This document shows positions 1-8,594 of a stretch of 64,000 nucleotides of DNA, one piece after another. The stretch is from Cupriavidus sp. AU9028 (GTDB lineage: Bacteria; Pseudomonadota; Gammaproteobacteria; Burkholderiales; Burkholderiaceae), in contig NZ_JAIMCG010000008.1 in assembly GCF_019795295.1 (NCBI RefSeq), positions 124,001-188,000 on the forward strand. Reading direction: 5' to 3'. The notes beneath the pieces are model-generated. The model saw only the letters and a list, made by a program, of their open reading frames with translations, made no database searches and was not told where the DNA came from. The translations under genes and the position numbers were made by a program. The number at the start of each line of letters is the position of its first letter. The stretch's first letter is position 1.

Positions 1-3000
1 GCGGATTGAGCATCGACCCTTCCGGAATGATGACGTGCAGCGGCTTCAGGCAGCCGGCGTTCAGCGGAATATCCTGATCGACGAGCGTGCGGAACACATA
101 CAGCACCGCCGCCATGCACACCGCCCTGGGCGCGTTGAAATTGTTGGCAAGCTGCTCCGAGGTGCCGGTGAAGTCGACCACGGCCTCGCGTCGCTCCCGG
201 TCGACGCTGACCTTCACGCGAATCTGCGCGCCGTTGTCCAGCGGATAGCAATACTCGCCGTCCTTCAATGCCGTGATCACGCGCCGCACCGCCTCCTCGG
301 CGTTGTCCTGCACGTGGCCCATGTAGGCGCGCACCACGTCCAGCCCGAAATGGGCCACCATCTTGCGCAGTTCCTCGACGCCCTTGGCGTTCGCTGCCAC
401 CTGGGCGCGCAGGTCGGCCATGTTCTGCTCGGCATTGCGGGCCGGGTAACGCGCGCCGGCCAGCAGCGCGCGCATGCCGGCGTCGTTCAGCACGCCGCCA
501 TCGACCAGCAGGAAATTGTCGATCAGCACGCCCTCCTGCTCGACCTCGGTGGAATCCGGCGGCATCGAGCCCGGTGTAATGCCGCCGATGTCGGCGTGAT
601 GCCCGCGCGAGCCGACGTAGAACAGCACCTCGCGCCCGCCCGCATCGAAGACCGGCGTGATGACGGTGACATCGGGCAGGTGGGTGCCGCCGTTGTACGG
701 GTCGTTGAGCACGTACACGTCGCCGTCCTTCATCCGTCCGGCATTGCGCGCGATCACCGTCTTGATGCTCTCGCCCATCGAGCCCAGATGCACGGGCATG
801 TGCGGCGCATTGGCGATCAGGTTGCCATCGCCATCGAAGATGGCGCAGGAGAAATCCAGCCGCTCCTTGATGTTGACCGAATACGCCGTGTTCTGCAGGC
901 GCAGTCCCATCTGCTCGGCGATCGACATGAAGAGGTTGTTGAACACCTCCAGCATCACCGGGTCCGCACCGGTACCGATGGCACGCCGCTGCGGGCGGGG
1001 CACCACCCGGGTCAGCACCAGGTGATCGAGCGGCGTGACCTCGGCCAGCCAGCCCGGCTCGACCACGGTGGTCGCGTTCTGCTCGGCGATGATGGCCGGC
1101 CCCGGCAGCCGGTCGCCCGGACGCAGCGTCTCGCGCAGATACAGCGCGGTGTCGTGCCATTGCCCGCCGCTGAACATCCGCACGGTGCTGGTGGCGGCTG
1201 CCTCCCCACTGCGCGGCGACTGCGCCGCCGGGCGCTCGTCCGGTGCCTGCGCCACGCCGATCGCTTCCACCGACACCGCCTCGGCGATCAGCGCCTTGTC
1301 CGGCATCAGGAAGGCGTAGCGCTGCCGATAGGCGGCCTCGAACGCGATGCGCATGGCGGCGGCATCGCCGAACGGCACTATCAGCGCGGAGTCGGTGCCG
1401 TCATAGCGCAGATGCACGCGGCGCAGCACCTCGATGCGTCCGGCCTCCTCGCCCTGCTCCAGCAGTTCGTCGCGCGCCTGCTGCGCAAGGATGTCGAGAC
1501 TCGACGCCAACGACGCGACCGCGTCCTGGTCCAGCCGCGCCTCGATGGTCAGCTCCCGCATCGCGGTGCGGTCGGCCAGCCCCATGCCATAGGCCGACAG
1601 AACGCCGGCAAGCGGATGCACGAACACCGTTTGCATGCCCAGTGCATCGGCCACCAGGCAGGCGTGCTGACCGCCCGCGCCACCGAAGGTGGTCAGGGTG
1701 TAGCCGGTGACATCGTGCCCGCGCTGCACCGAGATCTGCTTGATCGCGTTGGCCATGTTGCCCACCGCGATCTCGATGAAGCCCTCGGCCACCTGCTCGG
1801 GGGTGCGCGCGTCGCCGGTCGCCTCGGCGATCCGCGCCGCCAGTTCCTCGAATCGTGCCACGACGGTGTCGCGGTCCAGCGGTGCATCGGCGGCCGGTCC
1901 GAACACCGAGGGGAAGTGCGCCGGCTGGATCTTGCCCAGCATCACGTTGCAGTCGGTCACCGCCAGCGGCCCGCCGCGGCGGTAGCTTGCCGGTCCCGGA
2001 TTGGCACCGGCCGAATCCGGGCCGACACGATAGCGGCTGCCGTCGAAATGCAGGATCGAGCCGCCGCCGGCCGCCACCGTATGAATGCTCATCATCGGCG
2101 CGCGCATGCGCACGCCGGCTACGCTGGTCTCGAACACCCGCTCGAAATCGTTGGGGTGGCTGCCGCTGAAGTGCGACACGTCGGTGGAGGTGCCGCCCAT
2201 GTCAAAGCCGATGATGCGCCCGAAGCCAGCGCGCTGCGAGGCCCGCACCATGCCGACGATCCCGCCCGCCGGGCCGGACAGGATGGCATCCTTGCCCTGG
2301 AAGCGGTGGGCATCGGTCAGGCCGCCGCTGCTCTGCATGAATTGCAGGTTGACGCCAGGCATCTCGCGCTCGACCTGCTCGACATAGCGCCGCAGGATCG
2401 GCGACAGGTAGGCGTCGACGACCGTGGTGTCGCCACGCGGGACCAGCTTCATCAGCGGCGATACTTCATGCGACACCGAGACCTGGCCAAAGCCAAGCTC
2501 GCGGGCGATCCGCGCCGCCGCGGCCTCGTGCTCGGTATGGCGATAGGCATGCATGAACACGATGGCAATCGAACGGATGCCGCTGGCGAGCACCGCCTGC
2601 ATCCGTGCACGCAGCGCGCTCTCGTCGAGTGGCTGCACCACGTCGCCATGCGCGCCCACGCGCTCGTCGACTTCCACCACCTCGCTGTAGAGCAGCTCGG
2701 GCAGCACGATATGCAGATCGAACAGGCGTGGCCGGTTCTGGTAGGCGATCCGCAGCGCGTCGCGAAACCCGCGCGTGATGAAAAGCGCGGTCGGCTCGCC
2801 CTTGCGCTCCAGCAGCGCATTGGTCGCCACCGTGGTGCCCATCTTGACCGCCGAGACCCGTGCCGGCGTGATCGGCTCGTTCGCCTGCAGCCCCAGCAGA
2901 TGACGGATGCCGGCCACCGCCGCATCGGCGTACTGCTCGGGGTTCTCCGACAGCAGCTTGTGCGCCACCACGGCGCCATCGGGCCGCAGCCCGACGATAT

Positions 3001-3086
3001 CGGTGAAGGTGCCGCCACGGTCGATCCAGAACTGCCAGCGGGGATCGGGCAAGGATGCGGACGACGAAGCAGAAGAAGGCGCCATG
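1..3086 (-). CDS. 5-oxoprolinase (HyuA-HyuB single chain), partial
   Basis: Likely ATP-dependent 5-oxoprolinase, which opens 5-oxo-L-proline to glutamate; related hydantoinases open other cyclic amides. The reading frame runs off the left edge, so about 1,028 residues are visible of a family length near 1,200. Residues about 19-32 read [14 protein letters not shown], the N-terminal acetate-kinase-like nucleotide fold of the HyuA half. A second such block ([11 protein letters not shown]) and a glycine-rich [12 protein letters not shown] follow. From about residue 700 the sequence changes to the HyuB half ([33 protein letters not shown]). The ATG at 3086 is chosen because DRGGTF then sits at the usual distance; an in-frame GTG at 3110 is possible. 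The divergent amidase and TRAP genes suggest one catabolic unit. Substrate is inferred, since oxoprolinases and hydantoinases are hard to tell apart by sequence. Confidence 0.9.
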
Positions 3087-3162
3087 GGCGATGCGGAATG
3101 GGACACGCGGATAGTCTCTGTGGTGGTTCAGTCAAGCCTGGATGCGGCGACGATGTGGGCGG

Positions 3163-3789
3163 CTACAACGACGTTGCCGATCTCGCCGCCTGCTCGTATA
3201 GCCCGGTCAGCACGCGCAACAGCCGCGCCAGTTCGCCGATCTCGTCGTTCTCGGCGCTGCCCGCGGTGAAGTTGCTGGTCAGGCATTGCTCGCGGATTTC
3301 CCGATAGCGGGCACAGGCCTCGCTGCCGGCGGCGGTGGTCAGATAGGTCGCTTCCTTGCCGATGCGCTCGCCGGCGACCAGTCCCATGCCTTGCAGCTTC
3401 TTCAGCGAGTAGGTGACCAGGTGCGTGTCCTCGACGTTCAGGACAAAGCAGATGTCGGCCAGGCGCTTGGCGCGGCCGCGATGGTTGACGTGATGTAGCA
3501 CCAGCACGTCGAGGAAAGTCAGGTCGCGCACCCCCGCCGCTCCCATGCAGCGAACCACCCAGCGGCTGTAGGCGTTGTAGGCGGTGTTCAGGCCGAACTC
3601 GAACTCGGACAGCTCCGGGCTGCGGGGCGACACCAGGTGGGACGAGGAGACGATGCTGGGGCCGCGCCGGGGCGCCGCCGCGGTAGCGGTGGCGGTCGTG
3701 TTGGCGGTCGTGTTGGCGGTCGTGTCGGCGGTGGTGGCGTCAGCCTCGGGGGCGCCGGCTTCGTCGCGACTGCTGGACTTGCGAGCCAT
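3163..3789 (-). CDS. MarR-type winged-helix transcriptional regulator
   Basis: A 208-residue cytoplasmic DNA-binding regulator. The first 50 residues are low-complexity (Thr/Ala/Asn-rich, from a tandem repeat). The rest looks like a winged-helix MarR-like fold: a helical dimer region (FEFGLNTAYNAYSRWVVRCM), a helix-turn-helix region around LADICFVLNVEDTHLVTYSLKKLQGMGLV and a wing before TAAGSEACARYREI. The start at 3789 is preceded by AGGAG with a 9-base gap; the upstream in-frame start would add an implausible Cys/Arg-rich extension. It lies between the oxoprolinase and the amidase and shares a divergent intergenic region with the latter, so it probably controls this catabolic module. The ligand is unknown. 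Confidence 0.8.
   Translation of the reverse strand: MARKSSSRDEAGAPEADATTADTTANTTANTTATATAAAPRRGPSIVSSSHLVSPRSPELSEFEFGLNTAYNAYSRWVVRCMGAAGVRDLTFLDVLVLHHVNHRGRAKRLADICFVLNVEDTHLVTYSLKKLQGMGLVAGERIGKEATYLTTAAGSEACARYREIREQCLTSNFTAGSAENDEIGELARLLRVLTGLYEQAARSATSL
3695..3730. repeat. Three tandem 12-bp units inside the regulator gene
   Basis: The unit GTCGTGTTGGCG occurs three times head to tail (third copy with one T-to-C change). On the coding strand it gives the peptide repeat Thr-Thr-Ala-Asn. Since 12 is divisible by three, copy-number change would lengthen or shorten the N-terminal tail without a frameshift. Confidence 0.9.
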
Positions 3790-3910
3790 GGGACAACACT
3801 CCTGCAATCGGTGGTTGCTGGCACAGGCGGCGGGTCGCCACGCTGGGGATCGGTGTCGCCGGCCGGCGCCTCGTAGGTAGTTCCCCGGAGGGCACAGCCG
3901 CAATTTCGGC

Positions 3911-3936
3911 TTGACAGTTTATAAACAAATTATGAG
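3911..3936. promoter_or_regulatory. Promoter-like box with perfect palindrome in the regulator/amidase gap
   Basis: The 333-bp gap 3790-4122 contains no gene. A consensus TTGACA at 3911-3916 is followed directly by the perfect palindrome GTTTATAAAC (3917-3926) and an AT-rich stretch. A -10 at normal spacing is not clear (TATGAG is only 14 bases away), so promoter direction is uncertain. An AT-rich palindrome of this kind is a plausible operator for the adjacent MarR-type regulator; that link is inference. Confidence 0.45.
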
Positions 3937-4001
3937 GATGAATACCCGGCAGCGACAGAATTTTGCTGCGGCCTCGCGGAATAATTTCCCGGCGTTTTCA
4001 G

Positions 4002-4016
4002 GTGCATTTCATGCAC
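4002..4016. promoter_or_regulatory. Inverted repeat upstream of amidase
   Basis: GTGCAT-TTC-ATGCAC is a perfect 6-bp inverted repeat with a 3-base centre, 107 bases before the amidase start. Its size suits a dimeric regulator. No protein can be assigned from sequence alone. Confidence 0.4.
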
Positions 4017-4122
4017 AAAACCCGGGCCGGTTTCGTCGGCCGCACCTTGAAGGGGCGCGGCGCCGACCCAGCGCTATCGCCCTGCTGCCCAATCCATCCG
4101 CTTCAACCCGGAGACCATGCCG

Positions 4123-5472
4123 ATGTCCGCAGCCATGCTGCACAGTATCGAGGACCTGAACCGCGCCCTGCGCGAGACGCGCTGCACGCGCGCCGCCCTG
4201 CTCGACGAGGCGGCCCAACGCGCCGCGCAGCCCGAGGCCGACGCGGTCTTCCTGCAGACATCGTTCGACTCGGCGCGCGCCGTTTGCGCGGCTGCCGACG
4301 CGGCGGCGCTGGCCGGCAAGACGCTGCATCCGCTGGCCGGACTGCCGGTATCGGTCAAGGACCTGTTCGACATCGCGGGCGACGTGACCCGCGCGGGTGC
4401 CGTGGTGCGCGACGACGCCGCACCGGCAAGCCGCGATGCGCCGGTGATCGCCCGTTTGCGGGCGGTTGGCGCCGCGCTGGTCGGCCGCACCAATATGACC
4501 GAGTTCGCGTTTTCGGGCGTCGGGATCAACCCGCATTTCGGCACGCCGGTCAATCCGCACGACCGCGCCACCGCCCGGATCTGCGGCGGCTCGTCCTCCG
4601 GCGCGGCCGCCTCGGTCGCGCTCGGCACCGCCGTCGTGGCGCTGGGCAGCGATACCGGTGGGTCGATCCGCATTCCCGCCGCCCTCTGCGGCCTGACCGG
4701 CTTCAAGCCGACCGCGCGTCGCGTGCCGCTGCAGGGCGCCTTCCCGCTGTCCTACTCGCTCGATACCGCCTGCGCCATGGCGCGCACCGTCGCGGATTGC
4801 GTGGTGGTCGATGGCGTGATCGCGGACGCGCCGGTCCTGCCGGAACTGCGCCAGCCTCGCGCGCTCCGGCTGGCGGTACCCAGGCAACTGATGCTCGACG
4901 ATATGGACGACACCGTGGCCGCGGCATTTGACCGCGTCATGGCACGGTTGCAGGCGGCGGGCGTGACGGTGGAGTCCGTCGATCTGCCCGAGTTGCTGGA
5001 GCTGTCGGTCCTGAATGCACAAGGCGGCCTGACCGCCGCCGAAGCGTATGCGATTCACCGCGGCACACTGTCACAGCGCCGCGCCGGCTACGATCCACGC
5101 GTAGCGGCCCGGATCGACCGCGGCGCGTCGATCGGCGCAGCCGACTATGTCGACCTGGTCCGTGCGCGCGCCGACTGGGGCCTGCGCATGCAGGCCAGGC
5201 TCGCGCCCTACGACGCGCTGATCTGCCCGACGGTGCCGGTGATTGCGCCGGAGCTGGCCCCGCTGATCGAGGACGACAAGCTATTTGCCCGCACCAATGC
5301 GCTGCTGCTGCGCAATCCGTCGGTGATCAACTTCTTCGACGGCTGCTCCATTTCCATACCGTGCCACGCGCCCGACACGCTGCCAGTCGGCGTCATGCTG
5401 AGCCACGGGCCGATGCAGGACGGACGGCTGCTGGGCACGGCGCTTGCATTGGAATCACTGATTCGCCACTAG
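4123..5472 (+). CDS. Amidase (amidase-signature family)
   Basis: Hydrolyses a carboxylic amide to acid and ammonia; cytoplasmic, no signal peptide. The Ser-cisSer-Lys triad of the family is visible: Lys in PVSVKDLFDIAG, cis-Ser in ICGGSSSGAAASVA and the nucleophilic Ser in LGSDTGGSIRIPA. At 449 residues the length is normal. ATG codons lie at 4117 and 4123; GGAG at 4109-4112 is only about 4 bases from the first but about 10 from the second, so 4123 is preferred. It is followed after 86 bases by the TRAP binding protein, suggesting that the imported compound or its metabolite is the substrate. It resembles the second amidase at 37.6 kb in motifs (KDLFD, CGGSSSG) but has a longer N-terminus. 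GatA is an alternative family member, but no gatB or gatC is adjacent. Confidence 0.88.
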   Translation: MSAAMLHSIEDLNRALRETRCTRAALLDEAAQRAAQPEADAVFLQTSFDSARAVCAAADAAALAGKTLHPLAGLPVSVKDLFDIAGDVTRAGAVVRDDAAPASRDAPVIARLRAVGAALVGRTNMTEFAFSGVGINPHFGTPVNPHDRATARICGGSSSGAAASVALGTAVVALGSDTGGSIRIPAALCGLTGFKPTARRVPLQGAFPLSYSLDTACAMARTVADCVVVDGVIADAPVLPELRQPRALRLAVPRQLMLDDMDDTVAAAFDRVMARLQAAGVTVESVDLPELLELSVLNAQGGLTAAEAYAIHRGTLSQRRAGYDPRVAARIDRGASIGAADYVDLVRARADWGLRMQARLAPYDALICPTVPVIAPELAPLIEDDKLFARTNALLLRNPSVINFFDGCSISIPCHAPDTLPVGVMLSHGPMQDGRLLGTALALESLIRH

Positions 5473-5558
5473 GCACGCCGGCATCCCGCCCGCCTTGCCG
5501 TCAGCCGGGACCGGAACACAACGACGGCGCAAGCCGCATCGAACCAAGGAGAAACACC

Positions 5559-6548
5559 ATGCAGCGCAGGGGATGGCTCAAGACAATGTGGGCGGGCGGC
5601 GTGATGGCCGGCGCCATCGCGCTCGCGGCGCCAGTACAGGCGCAGGTCAAATGGGATCTGCCGACCGGCTACCCGGTCAACAATCCGCATACGGCCAACC
5701 TCGAGCAGCTGGTCAAGGACGTCAACACCGCCACGCAGGGCAAGCTCGTCATCACGCTGCACCCCAACGGCTCGCTGTTCAAGGCCAACGAGATCAAGCG
5801 CGCCGTGCAGAGCAACCAGGCGCAGGCGGGTGAAGTCCTGATGTCGCTGCTGGAGAACGAGAATCCGCTGTTCGGTGTGGACGCCGTGCCGTTCCTCGCT
5901 ACCGGCTTCGATGCCTCGTACAAGCTGTGGCAGGCCCAGCGGCCGGTCCTGGAGCGCCTGCTCGACCGGCAGAACCTCAAGCTGCTCTACGCCGTCGCCT
6001 GGCCGCCGCAGGGCATCTACGCGAAGAAGGAAATCCGCTCGGCGGCCGACATGAAGGGCCTGAAATGGCGCGCCTACAATCCGGCCACGACAAGGATCGC
6101 ACAGGCCGTTGGCGCGCAGCCGATGACCATCCAGGCCGCCGAACTGTCGCAGGCGCTGGCCACCGGCGTGGTGGACAGCTTCATGTCCTCGGGCGCCACT
6201 GGCGTGGACAGCAAGGTCTGGGAAAGCCTGACCCACTTCCACACGGTCGATGCCTGGCTGCCGAAGAACATGGTGATCGTCAACAAGCGCGAGTTCGACA
6301 AGCTCGACAAGGCGAGCCAGGACGCGCTGCTGAAGGCCTCGCGCGAGGCCGAAACGCGCGGCTGGCAACGGATGCGCGAATACACGCAGCAGTCGCTCGA
6401 TACGCTGGCCAAGAACAAGATGACCATCGTCAAGCCGACGCCGCAGCTGCAGGCGGACATGAAGAAGATCGGCGACGAGCTGCTGGCCGAATGGGAGAAG
6501 AAGGCCGGCGCCGACGGCAAGGAAATCATCGCCGCCTACCGCAAGTAA
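5559..6548 (+). CDS. TRAP transporter substrate-binding protein, DctP family
   Basis: Periplasmic solute receptor of a TRAP transporter. Residues 1-30 form a Sec signal peptide (MQRRGWLKTMWAGG, hydrophobic core, cleavage near PVQAQ-VKW). The mature part has the DctP layout: N-terminal YPVNNPHTANLEQLVKDVN, central KGLKWRAYNPATTRIAQAVGAQPM with the conserved Arg that usually binds the ligand carboxylate, and a long C-terminal helix. The start is fixed by AAGGAG seven bases upstream. At 329 residues the length is typical. The small and large membrane subunits follow after a stem-loop. The ligand is unknown; context suggests an amide or modified amino acid carrying a carboxylate. Confidence 0.9.
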   Translation: MQRRGWLKTMWAGGVMAGAIALAAPVQAQVKWDLPTGYPVNNPHTANLEQLVKDVNTATQGKLVITLHPNGSLFKANEIKRAVQSNQAQAGEVLMSLLENENPLFGVDAVPFLATGFDASYKLWQAQRPVLERLLDRQNLKLLYAVAWPPQGIYAKKEIRSAADMKGLKWRAYNPATTRIAQAVGAQPMTIQAAELSQALATGVVDSFMSSGATGVDSKVWESLTHFHTVDAWLPKNMVIVNKREFDKLDKASQDALLKASREAETRGWQRMREYTQQSLDTLAKNKMTIVKPTPQLQADMKKIGDELLAEWEKKAGADGKEIIAAYRK

Positions 6549-6583
6549 GCCGCGTGGGGGACGCCGGATCCCCAGCGCCAGTC

Positions 6584-6627
6584 CGCGCCGTACCGTACCG
6601 CGCAGCAGCCCGGTCCGGTACGGCGCG
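6584..6627 (+). other. Stem-loop between dctP and dctQ genes
   Basis: Perfect 11-bp arms CGCGCCGTACC (6584-6594) and GGTACGGCGCG (6617-6627), with an inner ACCG/CGGT stem. No T-tract follows, so it is not a standard terminator. It could protect the upstream message from 3' decay or cause partial termination, giving more binding protein than membrane subunits. Confidence 0.6.
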
Positions 6628-6683
6628 ATTGCGTATGCCGGCGCCCTCCGCTTTCCTGCCCAACCCTTGCCCGTATCCCCGAC

Positions 6684-7196
6684 ATGATCTCGCGCTTTCA
6701 ATGGCTGTACCAGGGCCTTGCGGCATTGGCCGGCTTCTTCATTTTCCTGACACTGGCGATCGAGATCGCCATCATCGTCGGACGCTTCGCCAACTTCCAG
6801 ATCGATGGCGGCGATGCCTATGCCGGGTACTTCATGGCCGCGGGCTCCTTCCTCGCACTGGCCGCGACGCTGCGCCAGGGCGACCATATCCGCGTGACGC
6901 TGTTCCTGCAGCGCCTGCACGGCAAGCCGCGCGTCTATGTGGAGATCTTCTGCCTGGCCGTCGCCACGCTGCTCTCCGCGTACTTCACCTACTACGCCGG
7001 CAAGCTGGTCTACGACTCGCACCTCTACCATGACATCTCGCAGAACACTGATGCCACGCCGCTGTGGATTCCCCAGCTGTCGATGGCGATCGGCCTGTTC
7101 GGGCTCTTCGTCGCCTTCGCGGAAGAGCTGGTCTACGTGCTGCGCACCAGACGGCTCGCCAAAGAGGACAGCGACGAACTGGCCCGCACCGAATGA
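6684..7196 (+). CDS. TRAP transporter small membrane subunit, DctQ family
   Basis: A 170-residue inner-membrane protein with four predicted helices (about residues 8-30, 45-65, 84-106 and 128-150), as expected for DctQ. It forms a complex with the large subunit and accepts ligand from the periplasmic receptor, using a sodium or proton gradient. It lies between the receptor and the large subunit, the canonical gene order. No strong ribosome-binding site is visible before the ATG. Confidence 0.87.
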   Translation: MISRFQWLYQGLAALAGFFIFLTLAIEIAIIVGRFANFQIDGGDAYAGYFMAAGSFLALAATLRQGDHIRVTLFLQRLHGKPRVYVEIFCLAVATLLSAYFTYYAGKLVYDSHLYHDISQNTDATPLWIPQLSMAIGLFGLFVAFAEELVYVLRTRRLAKEDSDELARTE

Positions 7197-7279
7197 CGCC
7201 GGCACAGAACGATGCCTGCACCGCAACTGCCCGCCCTGACAACTGATCGGCGCCCGGCCACGCAGCCCGGCGCCCTGGA

Positions 7280-8587
7280 ATGACCGCCATGGATCTCTGG
7301 ATCACCCTCCTCCTGATCGTCGCCATCTTCGCCGTGCTTGGCTCCGGCGTCTGGATCGGTATTGCCATCCTCGGCGTCGCCTGGGGGGCGATGGAGCTGT
7401 TCACGGACCGGGTCGCGGGCGAATCGATGGCGCTGACGGTATGGGGCTCGCTGTCCAGCTGGACCCTGACTGCGCTGCCCCTCTTCATCTGGATGGGCGA
7501 GATCCTGCTGAAGTCGCGCCTGTCCGAAGGCATGTTCCGCGGTCTTGCGCCCTGGCTGCAACGGCTGCCCGGGCGCCTGCTGCATGTCAACGTGATCGGC
7601 TGCACCATCTTCGCCGCGGTGTCCGGCTCCAGCGCGGCCACCTGCGCGACCATCGGCAAGATCTCGCTGCCGGAACTGGCGCGACGCGGCTATCCCGAAT
7701 CGATCGCAATCGGCTCGCTGGCCGGCGCCGGCACGCTGGGCCTGCTGATTCCGCCGTCGATCATCATGATCGTCTACGGCGTCACCGCCGATGTATCGAT
7801 CGGCAAGCTGTTCATCGGCGGCGTGCTGCCCGGCATCCTGCTGGCGGCGCTGTTCATGGGGTATGTCGCCTTCTGGGGATGGCGTCACCGCGACCAGATT
7901 CCGGTACCGGAACATCGTCTGGACCTGCATGCCAAGCTGGTCGAATCGCGCCACCTGGTTCCGGTGGTGCTGCTGATCGGCGCGGTGCTCGGCTCGATCT
8001 ACGCCGGCTTTGCCACCGCCACCGAAGCGGCGGCGGTCGGCGTGGTGGGCGCCCTGATCCTCGCTGCCTGCCAGCGTACCCTCAGCTGGCAGACTTTCCG
8101 CGACTCGCTGATGTCGGCCACGCGCCTGTACTGCATGATCGCACTGATCCTGGCCGGTTCGTCCTTCCTGACGCTGGCGATGGGCTTCATCGGCCTGCCG
8201 CGCAACCTCGCCGAGTGGATCGTCAGCCTGCAGCTGTCGCCCTTCATGCTGATCGTCGTGCTGACGGTCTTCTTCATCCTGCTGGGCTGCTTCCTCGACG
8301 GCATCTCGATGGTGGTGCTGACCATGGCGGTGCTGCTGCCGACCATCCAGGCGGTCGGCATCGACCTGCTGTGGTTTGGCGTGTTCATCGTCATCGTGGT
8401 GGAGATGGCGCAGATCACGCCGCCGGTCGGCTTCAACCTGTTCGTGCTGCAGGGGATGACCAGGCGCAATATCACCTATATCGCCTGGGCCGCCTTCCCC
8501 TTCTTCCTGATGATGGTGGTCGCCGTGCTGCTGATCTGGACTTTCCCCGGGCTGGTGACATATCTGCCCGCGCAGATGAAGATGTAG
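7280..8587 (+). CDS. TRAP transporter large membrane subunit, DctM family
   Basis: A 435-residue polytopic inner-membrane protein that forms the transport channel. Typical DctM motifs are visible: SGSSAATCATIGKISLPELARRGY, AGAGTLGLLIPPSIIMIVYGV and EMAQITPPVGFNLFVLQGM. These carry the conserved glycine/proline hairpins of the ion-transporter superfamily. A second in-frame ATG at 7289 could be the true start. The stop is seven bases before the next gene, so the flavoprotein is almost certainly cotranscribed. Confidence 0.92.
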   Translation: MTAMDLWITLLLIVAIFAVLGSGVWIGIAILGVAWGAMELFTDRVAGESMALTVWGSLSSWTLTALPLFIWMGEILLKSRLSEGMFRGLAPWLQRLPGRLLHVNVIGCTIFAAVSGSSAATCATIGKISLPELARRGYPESIAIGSLAGAGTLGLLIPPSIIMIVYGVTADVSIGKLFIGGVLPGILLAALFMGYVAFWGWRHRDQIPVPEHRLDLHAKLVESRHLVPVVLLIGAVLGSIYAGFATATEAAAVGVVGALILAACQRTLSWQTFRDSLMSATRLYCMIALILAGSSFLTLAMGFIGLPRNLAEWIVSLQLSPFMLIVVLTVFFILLGCFLDGISMVVLTMAVLLPTIQAVGIDLLWFGVFIVIVVEMAQITPPVGFNLFVLQGMTRRNITYIAWAAFPFFLMMVVAVLLIWTFPGLVTYLPAQMKM

Positions 8588-8594
8588 GCAAACC

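Noticed and set aside
35-3307. 1,090-codon open frame on the plus strand opposite the oxoprolinase
   Set aside because: The translation is His/Arg/Gln-rich with no family pattern, while the minus strand gives a clear oxoprolinase. It is a GC-driven antisense shadow.
4123-5472. GatA subunit of the aspartyl/glutamyl-tRNA amidotransferase
   Set aside because: No gatB or gatC is nearby and the gene sits in a catabolic transport cluster.
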